This document shows positions 41,605 to 51,542 of a stretch of DNA of 64,000 bases, one piece after another. The stretch covers positions 3,596,001 through 3,660,000 of the forward strand of contig JAPFFF010000011.1 of assembly GCA_039105265.1 (NCBI GenBank), given 5' to 3'. The notes beneath the pieces were generated by a model. It ran no database searches. It had not been told where the DNA came from and was given only the letters and a program-made list of their open reading frames with translations. Source of the stretch: Tritrichomonas musculus (taxonomy: Eukaryota > Parabasalia > Tritrichomonadida > Tritrichomonadidae). The position numbers and the translations under genes were made by a program. How positions within the stretch are numbered: the first letter of the stretch is position 1; every line of letters begins with the position of its first letter.

Positions 41605-44277
41605 ATGGGAGGAAACCCTTCAATTCCACCAATAACTCCTGATACAACTAATTTTGATATCCATGGTATAAGTATCGGTCAAATTCCAGATAAAATTCCT
41701 CCAAATAAATTCACTGTGGTTAATTTAGAACATACTGGCTTGGAAGAGCCAAATTTTCCTAAGGGAATGCCTCATTTGAACACATTAATACTTTCATACA
41801 ATAAAATCAAAGCCATAACACCGCAGATGATTAAAAAATTGAAAGGCTATTCAAAACTTCAAAACCTTGATCTTTCAAACAATCTAATTGAAAATTTGCC
41901 TAAGGAATTTAGTTCTCTCAACCAAATTACATCTCTCAACTTATTTGCGAACAAATTAACTGAATTTCATTATACAAATAAGAAATTAAAAGCACTTAAT
42001 CTTGGCCATAATGGCCTCAATAATCTTCCAGATATTGACACTAAAGAACTTCAGAAATTCACTTTTGATTGGAATCATCTTGTTACTCTAGACTTTCAGA
42101 TTCATTCACTTACTTCATTATCACTTGTATGTGTAAGTCTCGAAAAAATTGCTCCGTCTTTTAGTTTTCCAAATCTTGACTTTCTTGACTTACGAATGAA
42201 CCGATTGATGAAAGTTCCAAATTTCCAAGAAACAACACCAAAATTACGTTATCTTGATATATCAGATAATTTCATAACCGAATTTCCAAAAGTTCCACTC
42301 ACAATTGAAAAATTGTATTTACTAAGTAATTCCATTAGAACAATTCCAGACGAAGTTTCTCAGCTTCAAAAACTTCAAGTAATCAATTTTTCAAACAATT
42401 TAATCAAATCAGTACCGCAAATACCAAGTGTAATCACCAAATTATTTGGATCATCTAATAAAATAGTTGAATTTGCTTCTATTAATACACCAAATCTTAC
42501 CGATTGTGCTCTTGATGATAACATGCTTAAATTTATGCCACCTGTTTTGAATAATAAGATTACTTTTTATAATATGAATCATAATCATATAACAAACATA
42601 AGACTTGATTATATAAGCCCTAATGTGGTACTAATTGAATTGGTTGATAATCAAATAACAAATATTCCACCGGAGATTTTTAACCTTCCTTGTTTAGAAC
42701 ATCTCGCATTAATGCATAACAAAATCGCCGAAGTTCCACAACAGGTTTACAACGCAAAGAAACTCAAGAAATTAAATCTTTCATTTAACTTAATTAAGTC
42801 TATTCCTCCATTACCACCAACCTTAACTGAACTTCATGTTGCAGGTAACCAAATCGAAGATATTACAACAACAATATCATCCTCAAATGTCACTCTCCTC
42901 GATGTAGGTTTGAATAAACTTGTTTCTATTCCTCTTCTTCCACACGTGAAAAGCCTTTATGCATCTCAAAATATGATATCACAGTTTCCACTTTTATCAC
43001 CCGATATTTACGCTGTTGATCTTTCATATAACAGTTTAACAGAGGTCCCAGTTCTTATGTATGAACATTTGTATGATTTTGATATTAGCCATAATAATAT
43101 CACTAAAGTACCAGATTTTGTGCAATGCCCCGAAATATCAATAATAAAACTAGCTGATAATCCACATATGACAGGCGATTTCAATTTCTTTAATCTTACT
43201 CAAAGCAGTAATCCTAGTTTTAACAATGCCCCACCGCCTACAAGACCGGTTAGACCAATTCCAGGTCTTCCACAGCCACAGTCTCCCGTAAACAATATTT
43301 CTGACTCGCAATTGAATCCAGTAATTCGTCCTAACATTAATCTTAAACCACGACCAAATTCAACAACGGTTAAAAGTACATCAAATAAGCCATTACAACA
43401 AGTAGATATATGTGATACTCAAGTCAAAATGTCAAATTCAAACAATATTCGTGAAATTCTCTTCACAGACGCATCTCTTCGTCTTTTACATGGCAAAAGA
43501 TTAATTTTCGGTAATTCATGCGCTGTTGCTGAGATGAGAGGTGTCAGGCCAACCCAAGAAGATTCTGTTTTTGTATGCGCTCATACAACTCACAGACACT
43601 CTGTTTATGCAGTTTTTGATGGTCATGGTGGCGCGACAACATCTCTGTACTGCACCTTAGTAATGAAAAAAATTTTTAATGATCCCGAATTTCAATTCTC
43701 AGATCATTATCTTCGAGATCAAATTCGAAAATTACAAGGAATGCTCGAAGAGAGACACTATTCAGATGGATCTACAATGGCTCTGGCAGTTGTCAGCGAT
43801 TCCGAAAATAAAGTTTTAATTGCTCATGTTGGCGATGCTCGTGTTTTAGTCACAAATGATACCGGAAGGCTTCGTTTTGCTACACCTGATCATAAACCAT
43901 CGTCAAGAAGTGAGTTTGAAAGAATTCACTCTTCAGGTGGCCGAGTAACTAGAGGACGCGTAAATAGCATTTTGGCTGTTGCCAGATCACTTGGCGATCT
44001 TCATATTTCAGAATACTTGTCTGCTGAACCAGACATTACCACATATTCACTTAAAAATGATGATAAATGGCTTTTCATTGGCTGCGATGGTGTATTTGAT
44101 GTTTTGTCAAACGATTATATTGCAAAAGTTGGTGGAGAAATTGATGATCCTTGCTTACTCGCCTATACAATTAGGAATACTGCTTTTGGATCATTCAGTC
44201 AAGATAATATTACATCGATGGCCATCAATTTGCATAAGCGAAAGACAGACCCAGTTGTCATTTCAGTAGGACCTTGA
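41605..44277 (+). CDS. LRR-PP2C protein phosphatase, probably active
   Basis: 890 residues. MGGNPS at the N-terminus fits the N-myristoylation pattern (Gly2, Ser6), suggesting membrane attachment. Leucine-rich repeats fill about 30-530 (LQNLDLSNNLIENLPKEF and similar). A Pro-rich linker leads to a PP2C domain (about 630-890): RGVRPTQEDSVF, DGHGG (672-676), DGSTMALAVV, AHVGDARVLV, VARSLGD, CDGVFD (Asp828) and SQDNIT (Asp867). All metal-binding Asp positions are present, so Mg/Mn-dependent Ser/Thr phosphatase activity is expected. The layout recalls the LRR and PP2C parts of fungal adenylate cyclase and PHLPP. A paralogue lies at 48544-50943. Confidence 0.93.
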   Translation: MGGNPSIPPITPDTTNFDIHGISIGQIPDKIPPNKFTVVNLEHTGLEEPNFPKGMPHLNTLILSYNKIKAITPQMIKKLKGYSKLQNLDLSNNLIENLPKEFSSLNQITSLNLFANKLTEFHYTNKKLKALNLGHNGLNNLPDIDTKELQKFTFDWNHLVTLDFQIHSLTSLSLVCVSLEKIAPSFSFPNLDFLDLRMNRLMKVPNFQETTPKLRYLDISDNFITEFPKVPLTIEKLYLLSNSIRTIPDEVSQLQKLQVINFSNNLIKSVPQIPSVITKLFGSSNKIVEFASINTPNLTDCALDDNMLKFMPPVLNNKITFYNMNHNHITNIRLDYISPNVVLIELVDNQITNIPPEIFNLPCLEHLALMHNKIAEVPQQVYNAKKLKKLNLSFNLIKSIPPLPPTLTELHVAGNQIEDITTTISSSNVTLLDVGLNKLVSIPLLPHVKSLYASQNMISQFPLLSPDIYAVDLSYNSLTEVPVLMYEHLYDFDISHNNITKVPDFVQCPEISIIKLADNPHMTGDFNFFNLTQSSNPSFNNAPPPTRPVRPIPGLPQPQSPVNNISDSQLNPVIRPNINLKPRPNSTTVKSTSNKPLQQVDICDTQVKMSNSNNIREILFTDASLRLLHGKRLIFGNSCAVAEMRGVRPTQEDSVFVCAHTTHRHSVYAVFDGHGGATTSLYCTLVMKKIFNDPEFQFSDHYLRDQIRKLQGMLEERHYSDGSTMALAVVSDSENKVLIAHVGDARVLVTNDTGRLRFATPDHKPSSRSEFERIHSSGGRVTRGRVNSILAVARSLGDLHISEYLSAEPDITTYSLKNDDKWLFIGCDGVFDVLSNDYIAKVGGEIDDPCLLAYTIRNTAFGSFSQDNITSMAINLHKRKTDPVVISVGP

Positions 44278-44652
44278 GCTTGAATTGTGTTAAGAATATT
44301 AGCACTTTCATATTATTATTATTTTTTTTTTATTTATTTGTGTATGACCATTTATTATTTATTTATTGGTATGGTAATTCCTGTCCTATAATAAAAATAT
44401 CATAAATTATTTAATGCTTCTTTTTAATGCTCCAAATATTTATATATATATGAATTATTAATTATTAATTAATTATTTATTTTATTTTTTATCTGAGATA
44501 CACATATAATGGGATGCCATCTTTAAATAGGATTCATCAATAATATCATTAGAGTGCTTTTACTTAATAAATATGTAAAGATAGGCCAATATGTTTTTTT
44601 TTGAAACAAAGATTTATAACTTTTTGAAATAATTCAATACAAATATTTTCTT

Positions 44653-46209
44653 ATGATATTCTTCTTCTTATTATCACTTGCAAAATCAGATTACCCAACC
44701 ATTGAAACTTATGAGATCCCAATCTCTGGAAACTTCGTAATTTCTCTTCGTGAAGGCTCTTTAGTTTTCATAAATTCGAATTCATATACATCAAAAAACT
44801 TTATTTTTAGCTTTAAATCAGATATGCTTTCAAACACTTCAAGTACTGTTGGATTTAGCTCATTAAATATTTCAAATAATTCATCTATTTTTCTTTCACC
44901 CAATCCAGGCGTTCATCATATTTTCGAAAGAGATTTATGCGGAGACTTTTTAACTATCATTCCTAATTTCAAAAAAAATGCAAAATGGCAAAGAAAGCTT
45001 GAACTTTTTAAACAAAATAGCAACAATATAACCACAAACATAATTAATAGTAGTTTTATACTGCGATTTTGGAGAATTCCAGATGGTTTATGCGATATTA
45101 ATGCATATACCATCAAAGCAAATAATATAATGTCAATTGTTCCAAGAAGCAGAAGTTTTTCACGATTTTGCATTTTTTCTTCTCTCAATTTTTCACAAAA
45201 ATTACATTACAAATTTAATTTTCATACAACAGGCTCTTTACTTGGAGGGAATATATTGAATCTTCATGAATCATCATTTAAGCAAAGCGAATTATTTTCA
45301 TCAATAAAAACCAATAACTCAAATTCACCCAAATTAATCAAAAAATCAGAAATTCTAAATAAATCTTTGCTATATACAAATATATCAACTAATAACGTTA
45401 CTCTATTATCCTTGGATTCCGCATCATCTAATTCAAACGACGACTTGGCAAACTTCATTTTTGAGCTTTTTGAAAATGGATCTTCAGACCCAATTACAAT
45501 GAAAAGTAATGTTAATTATGAAATTAAGCAGCCATTTTTATTACTAGGAAGTTATGAAGATCTACAAATTGGGAAACTACTCCTTAAATTTCAAGCAGAT
45601 GATGGTGAATGCTTGGCAACTCCTATTTTAAAATATCGCATTTCTCAAGCAAATGGCCAAAGTGCCATTTTTAATAATCTTAAAGTTCACAAAGAAAAAA
45701 AGACTAAGATTAACTCAAATATACCTTTGGAAGATCAATTTGAAAATAATATTGGTGATAAGCAAAAAATAAGATGTGGAAGTGAAAATGAAAGGAAATT
45801 TCAGATAATAAATGCAAAAAATTTCTTAAAATCAAAATTACTTTTATTATTATGTAAGATCAAAGGAGCAGGTTTCTGCAATTCCAATTCAGATTCTTTT
45901 ACATTTACATATTCAACATTATTTAGTCCGTTGCTTTCTACCGTTTCAATTGGATTAGATGGATGGAAGCGAATTGATGTTAAATGTATCGAGAAAGGTA
46001 ATGATGCAGATGCAGGATTTATATCTCTTGTCGTAATTTTGGTTGGAATGGTAATTTTTGTTTTATTGCACGCACGCAAATTTGTCGTAATAGATGATGG
46101 AATATTTAATAGAAGACAAGAACCAGATATTGTTGAAGATAAAATACATTTGGATATTGATGACATCGAAAGTGAAAATGATAAAATACATTTGGATATT
46201 GAACAATAA
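44653..46209 (+). CDS. Type I membrane protein of unknown function
   Basis: 518 residues. A short signal peptide (MIFFFLLSLAKS) starts the protein. The ectodomain of about 440 residues has many N-x-S/T sites and few Cys. One membrane span (GFISLVVILVGMVIFVLLHA, near 460) is followed by a 45-residue acidic cytoplasmic tail with a direct repeat of EDKIHLDI / NDKIHLDI. I do not recognise the family. The similar topology to the protein at 6982 is not evidence of homology. It sits 375 bp downstream of the LRR-PP2C gene on the same strand. Confidence 0.8.
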   Translation: MIFFFLLSLAKSDYPTIETYEIPISGNFVISLREGSLVFINSNSYTSKNFIFSFKSDMLSNTSSTVGFSSLNISNNSSIFLSPNPGVHHIFERDLCGDFLTIIPNFKKNAKWQRKLELFKQNSNNITTNIINSSFILRFWRIPDGLCDINAYTIKANNIMSIVPRSRSFSRFCIFSSLNFSQKLHYKFNFHTTGSLLGGNILNLHESSFKQSELFSSIKTNNSNSPKLIKKSEILNKSLLYTNISTNNVTLLSLDSASSNSNDDLANFIFELFENGSSDPITMKSNVNYEIKQPFLLLGSYEDLQIGKLLLKFQADDGECLATPILKYRISQANGQSAIFNNLKVHKEKKTKINSNIPLEDQFENNIGDKQKIRCGSENERKFQIINAKNFLKSKLLLLLCKIKGAGFCNSNSDSFTFTYSTLFSPLLSTVSIGLDGWKRIDVKCIEKGNDADAGFISLVVILVGMVIFVLLHARKFVVIDDGIFNRRQEPDIVEDKIHLDIDDIESENDKIHLDIEQ

Positions 46210-46579
46210 TGCACTGCTTTTTTGTGCAATAAGAATTTTACAATTATTTTAGTGTATATATAATCTATTATTATTATTTAAAAAATAATTTTGCGGTATA
46301 TGAAAAATTTTTTTTGATACTTTTATGAATTTTGTTGAAAATTAAATATATGTATGAATAAACAAGCTTTAATAAAGTATTTTATTTATGTTTGGCAGTT
46401 GCTGAACAACAAAAATATTCAAATCATCAAAACAGATAATATGTTTCATAAATATTATTCCTTTCGTCCCAATATTCTTTAGAATTCTGCCATTTTTACT
46501 TAATGAATCGCTTTTGACTTGGCTCAATTGTGAAAATGATCACACGCTGTTTAGAAAAATTGATCGTTTTATATTGAAA

Positions 46580-46585
46580 TCATAT
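46580..46585 (+). promoter_or_regulatory. Initiator-like TCATAT
   Basis: TCATAT with its A 14 bases before the ATG at 46596, fitting TCAYWW. Confidence 0.45.
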
Positions 46586-46595
46586 AATTTTTTTT

Positions 46596-48320
46596 ATGTT
46601 CATGAACATTATTCTTAAAGAACAGGAAAATATCAAAATATACGCAGAAATACAAAGAACTTTATGTGCTTTAACACCAGATGCAAATGAAGAAGAAATC
46701 GATCAACTTTTCACAAAAATTCCCGCAAATTTTCTAACACAAAAAGATACATTAATGGTAATATGCCAACTTTTTGCTTATTACGCACGAATTCATCAAG
46801 CATCAATAAAAGGAAATACTATTAAACTATTTGAGCGAATTTTGGATACTATGAAAAAAAACTTACAAGATGAATCTTCTTTTTTGTGGAACATTTTTGG
46901 CGGACTTTTTAATTTCAAACTTTGGATGTATGAAGAAGGCCTTATTACTATTGATCAAATCATTACATCTGCACAACATGACCAATCATCAGCAATTTAT
47001 GAATTCTTTATTCCTGAAATCATTGAGAAGGAACCAGAAATTTTTGAAAAAGAAATAAAGAATCAGATAACATTTTCTTATTCAGAAGAGTCTATTCAAA
47101 AATTCAAAGAATTGCGCCGAAAGTACTGGAAATGGCTCCGAGAATCAGGTGATTACCATGATCCCTCTTATCTGGAAATTGAACATGATCAGCTCCGACT
47201 TGCAATTAAAAGAGATGATATTGATTCTTTTCAGAAGATTCTTTCTAATTCATGCTTATCAGTCAATTCTAATATACGAGAATCAGTAATTGAAAACTTT
47301 CTTCGCAATCCCACAGATCTTCCTTTGATTGAATACGCAGTTCATTTTAATTCAATGAATATTTTCAAGTTTCTATTTTTAAACGATGCTAAAATTGACC
47401 ATAGAATTGTATACGGATCAATCCAAAGTAAGAATTACGATATTATTCATCTTGTAGAATCGAAAGTACAACAAGGATATGGTGAGGATTCATTACCTAG
47501 CTCAATTGAATGTTGGAATGATGAAATGACAGAATATATATTAGATAATTATGATTGTGATATTTTCAAAAATGATACAGACATCAAAAATAAGGTATTT
47601 TTACTTAGTCTTTTAAGTGAAACATTTTATTCGCTCAATTTTGTATTCATGGAGTCAACGCTACTTCCATTTCTCAAAAACAATCCCTCTTTTGTTGATG
47701 AAAATATATATGATATAATAATGGAAACTTTTTCTGAAATGTCATGCTTCTTTACGAAAGAATTCTTAAAATATCCAGGACTGGACATTAATTATCATGC
47801 ACCAAATTATAATATATCTTTTATGGCCAGAGCTATTCAAGAACGAAACAGCAGAGCAATTGAAATATTACTAAATAATCCTAAACTTGATATCAATAGC
47901 CCATGCTTCATGACTCTTCCTTCGCTTCATTTGGCATGCCAATTTCGGTCTGATATGAAAATAATAAGATTGATTTGTACTAGCCCCAATATCAAAATAA
48001 ATCTAAAAGATAATTTATGTCACACATCTGCTTTTATGATGGCAGTATCAAGCGGCAATTTTTATGCCACAAAGTACTTAATTGATAACTTTACAAATTT
48101 GGAAGAAAAAGACTTAGCCAAATTTTTTTTCCCTTGCATTAAATATCACCATTTAATGACACTTAAAGTGATATTGAAATATTTTATTGACCAAAATAAA
48201 AATGTTTCTGAAGAACAAATAATTTCGAATTTCATAAGCCAATTTTCCAAAGAACAAAACTATCTAAGCGAATATCCTGATAAAATAAGAGAAATTATTC
48301 ATGAAATTAATACCATGTAA
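46596..48320 (+). CDS. Ankyrin-repeat protein of the DUF3447 type
   Basis: 574 residues. The N-terminal half (FLTQKDTLMVICQLFAYYAR, FLWNIFGGLFNFKLW, about 35-115) is the helical module seen in the large trichomonad DUF3447/ankyrin family, followed by a LRELRRKYWKWLRESGDYHD-like basic segment. Degenerate ankyrin repeats cover about 205-540 (LPLIEYAVHFNSMNIFKFL, SFMARAIQERNSRAIEILL, PSLHLACQFRSDMKIIRLI). No catalytic motif. Such proteins are protein-interaction adaptors; the partner is unknown. Start is the first of two near ATGs (46596, 46602). Confidence 0.88.
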   Translation: MFMNIILKEQENIKIYAEIQRTLCALTPDANEEEIDQLFTKIPANFLTQKDTLMVICQLFAYYARIHQASIKGNTIKLFERILDTMKKNLQDESSFLWNIFGGLFNFKLWMYEEGLITIDQIITSAQHDQSSAIYEFFIPEIIEKEPEIFEKEIKNQITFSYSEESIQKFKELRRKYWKWLRESGDYHDPSYLEIEHDQLRLAIKRDDIDSFQKILSNSCLSVNSNIRESVIENFLRNPTDLPLIEYAVHFNSMNIFKFLFLNDAKIDHRIVYGSIQSKNYDIIHLVESKVQQGYGEDSLPSSIECWNDEMTEYILDNYDCDIFKNDTDIKNKVFLLSLLSETFYSLNFVFMESTLLPFLKNNPSFVDENIYDIIMETFSEMSCFFTKEFLKYPGLDINYHAPNYNISFMARAIQERNSRAIEILLNNPKLDINSPCFMTLPSLHLACQFRSDMKIIRLICTSPNIKINLKDNLCHTSAFMMAVSSGNFYATKYLIDNFTNLEEKDLAKFFFPCIKYHHLMTLKVILKYFIDQNKNVSEEQIISNFISQFSKEQNYLSEYPDKIREIIHEINTM

Positions 48321-48543
48321 TTAAAGTTACTGTTAAAATCACTATGTAAACATATGCAACCTTCAAAATGCTTTTTTTTAACAAAATTTTTATATATACA
48401 TGCATCAATACTAATTAAATGAAAGCCATATATATGGCCTAATATTGATAAGGGAAACTTTTGAATATTTGCAATATCTAAAAATTTAAGTTATAAGCAT
48501 TCATACATATAAAATGTGAATCAGATGATCATAATTAAAATTC

Positions 48544-50943
48544 TTATTTATTAATATTAAGAGGAACAACAATAACAGATATATTTTCAATAGATTTTCT
48601 AGCAAACGCAAGATTTTTAAGTCGATAAGCCGCATCCCAAGCTGATGTACAATTAACAATCAACCGAGCCACTTCTTCGTTCGTTACTGACAAAAATAAT
48701 CCACTACATGCCATTACCATAAATTTATCATCAGGATTAATCATAACATGAGAAATTTCGGGCGTACTGCTTAATCCAACTACTTGATAGTCACCTAGAG
48801 CTCTACTTATAGAAAGCATTCCGTTTGTCTTTCTTTGTACTACTCTTCCTCCAGAATGCATAATTCTTTCGAATTCTCTTCTGACAGTTGGAACATGTGG
48901 CCTTGTTAATGTTCTCACGCTTCCATCATTTGAAACGATTACTGCACGTGCATCACCAAGATGAGCTGTAATAACTTCATTTGTCTTGAGATCAATTTCA
49001 GCACATATAATTGTTGAACCATCTTTAACATGAATTTCATTTCGAAGATGATTATCGACCGAACTGATTGCGGTTTCGAAAAAGTCACCGTGAAATTGAT
49101 GAGAATTTTGGAAATAATATGGCAAAATATTAGCAACAACTGTGGCAGTTTGTGAACCATCATGACCATCACAAAGTAGATAAAAGTTTAGATCGTCTCG
49201 AACAGAAATAGAATCATTACTAATATTTTTAATTCCAATCGCTTGGGCATAACCGCTCTTTTTAGCATTAATAAAGCGAAATGGATTCGAAAGATTCGGT
49301 GCTGATGTTAAAACTTCTCGAATAGAAGGAATGACATTTATTTGGTTAACTTTGGTGCATGTTACATCAATCGAGTCTAAAACTTCGTTTTTAAGGAGTG
49401 ACATGTTACATGAAATAGGATTGTTTGCCAGTTTTATGGAAACCAAGCGAGGATACTTGCTAAATTCAGGAACAGACGTTAATTGGTTGTGCGAAATATC
49501 TAAATCTGTTAAATACGGAGCAGAAAAGTTGACTGGAATTTCTTTGATTTTATTAAATGAAATGTCTAATGAAAGTATTTTACATGTAGCATCTTCATCT
49601 ATAAGAAATTCCGATGGAAAATTGTCAAGTTCACATTGTGATAATGATAATATTTGAAGATAAGGAAATTTAATAGCTTCGGGTGATGGAAAATTCTTAA
49701 TTTTGTTTCCACAAAGACATATCTTTGTAATTTTAAGGCAATTTGAGAAAATTTCAGCGACATCTTCAATTTCACAATAGCATGCAAACAATGAATCCAG
49801 GGACTTGGGAAGTTTTGGAAGCTTTTTAATTGGGTTTTGCGAAATTAACAGAGCTGAAATATTGCTTTGATCAATTGCTTCTGGAATTTCTGTGATCTTA
49901 TTTGCATCTAGATTCAATATTCTGAGGCGTGGCATCTTGAATAGCTCAGCTGGTATCTCAGATATATCATTATCGGCCAAATTTAACTGTTCAACTGGTC
50001 TAATCATCATATCTAATGTAATTAATTTGATATTATTATGACAAAATAATAATGATGGTGAGACATGATTTGTGAGCTTTGGTAAAGATTCTAATTTATT
50101 GCAGGAGAAAATAGCAAATTCCAAAGAAGGCATTTCTGCGTCTGCTACCTTTTGAATTTGGTTATTATCTGCGTAAATAAGCTTGAGAGATTTTGGCAAT
50201 TCGGGAAGTTCTTTTAATTGATTAAATGAAATGTCTAGCTTTTTAAGATTAGTTAAATTACGGATATCTTCAGAAAAAGTTTCAATACTATTTCCTGATA
50301 AATCTAATTCAACAATTGAATTTGAAAGAGGATGGGGAAATACTTCAATCATGTTAAATGATAAATTGACAGTTTTGACAATGGGGAACATTGTAGAAAA
50401 GTTATCAAGTAACGAGATTCTATTCATTGAACAATCAAGGGATTCAAGCGAGTCCATTTTTAAAGTATTTTCAACTTTATCTATATAATTGAGCGCCATC
50501 GATAATGTTTTAATTGTCGCTGATGATTTGTCAAAAACTTTTATAACGTTGAAATCAAAACTTGCTTTTTGTAAATTTTCTGAGAGTGGCGGCATTATCG
50601 TTAACCTATTTTGAATCAAATTTAATGTTTCTAGAGATGGAATTAAAATGTTAAATTCTGTAAGCAGATTTTGAGCAAGCTCAAGCGTTTTCAAAGAAGT
50701 ATAAGAAAGTAAAGCACTTTTCATTTCTTCATTTATTTCTTCTAGGGCGTTATCGTTTAAGATAAGAGTTTTGAGTTGAAGAAGGCCATTTGGAAGATGT
50801 CGAATTAAATTTTTTTGTAGATTAAGTGAAATGACTGGATGACCAGGCGGAATTGAATATGGAATCTCTTGGACATTTTGACCAACTAACACAAAGTATA
50901 GCTGCGATGTAGAAAGTATAGGGTATGATGATTCTCCTCCCAT
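48544..50943 (-). CDS. LRR-PP2C paralogue, probable pseudophosphatase
   Basis: 799 residues, same layout as 41605-44277: MGGESS (myristoylation pattern), LRRs at about 30-510 and a PP2C domain at about 560-799. The domain keeps DGHDG (592-596), DGSTIICAEI, AHLGDARAVIV and ISRALGD. However, the RxxxED motif is not recognisable, CDGVFD is CSGLFL (Ser747 for Asp) and the DN near the end is EN (Glu786). Losing these metal ligands should weaken or abolish catalysis, so a regulatory or decoy role is inferred. Convergent with the ankyrin gene. Confidence 0.9.
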   Translation of the reverse strand: MGGESSYPILSTSQLYFVLVGQNVQEIPYSIPPGHPVISLNLQKNLIRHLPNGLLQLKTLILNDNALEEINEEMKSALLSYTSLKTLELAQNLLTEFNILIPSLETLNLIQNRLTIMPPLSENLQKASFDFNVIKVFDKSSATIKTLSMALNYIDKVENTLKMDSLESLDCSMNRISLLDNFSTMFPIVKTVNLSFNMIEVFPHPLSNSIVELDLSGNSIETFSEDIRNLTNLKKLDISFNQLKELPELPKSLKLIYADNNQIQKVADAEMPSLEFAIFSCNKLESLPKLTNHVSPSLLFCHNNIKLITLDMMIRPVEQLNLADNDISEIPAELFKMPRLRILNLDANKITEIPEAIDQSNISALLISQNPIKKLPKLPKSLDSLFACYCEIEDVAEIFSNCLKITKICLCGNKIKNFPSPEAIKFPYLQILSLSQCELDNFPSEFLIDEDATCKILSLDISFNKIKEIPVNFSAPYLTDLDISHNQLTSVPEFSKYPRLVSIKLANNPISCNMSLLKNEVLDSIDVTCTKVNQINVIPSIREVLTSAPNLSNPFRFINAKKSGYAQAIGIKNISNDSISVRDDLNFYLLCDGHDGSQTATVVANILPYYFQNSHQFHGDFFETAISSVDNHLRNEIHVKDGSTIICAEIDLKTNEVITAHLGDARAVIVSNDGSVRTLTRPHVPTVRREFERIMHSGGRVVQRKTNGMLSISRALGDYQVVGLSSTPEISHVMINPDDKFMVMACSGLFLSVTNEEVARLIVNCTSAWDAAYRLKNLAFARKSIENISVIVVPLNINK

Positions 50944-51533
50944 TGTAATTAATATCGTTTTTTATATTTATCTCAAAAAAATTGAATGCAAATTGAATGA
51001 GCTATTGAAATTTCAATGAACAGTAAACTTTCTGAAAAACTCTATTTATAGATTTTGCAATTCAATATTTGAATGAATATGAAATAAATATCAGAAATCA
51101 GATTACTCAATATAAAGGCTAATTAATACACAAGAAAAATATAGATATTATTTCTTCTTATGAAAGGTACTACTAGAAAATGTTGAGGGAGAAATATTAA
51201 ATGTGCTTGTTTTTTTTTTTTTTTTGATTATATTATTAATCATGAAATTAAGCATTTTATAATCAAATAATTCGTTTTAAGTTCCAAAAGAACTAATGAA
51301 TCAGTTCTTGATCAAAATAATACCTTATTTCTATTACTTTGCTGATGCCAGCAAGTGAATTAAACGTTTTCTTTAACATAAAACTAAATATACATTTGTA
51401 ATAAAAGAATAAATACCATATCTAGCGTTTTATATACTTAAGTTTATTAGAATAAAATCTGCAAGTTTATCATTCAATTGATACCATATTACACCATCAA
51501 CTTTTTAAATTATTATTTTTTTTTGTTTTTTTT
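50944..51533. other. Intergenic between divergent genes
   Basis: A+T-rich DNA that should contain both promoters. Nothing else recognised apart from short T runs. Confidence 0.4.
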
Positions 51534-51539
51534 TCATAA
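51534..51539 (+). promoter_or_regulatory. Initiator-like TCATAA
   Basis: TCATAA after a T tract with its A 7 bases before the ATG at 51543; fits TCAYWW. Confidence 0.5.
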
Positions 51540-51542
51540 AAG

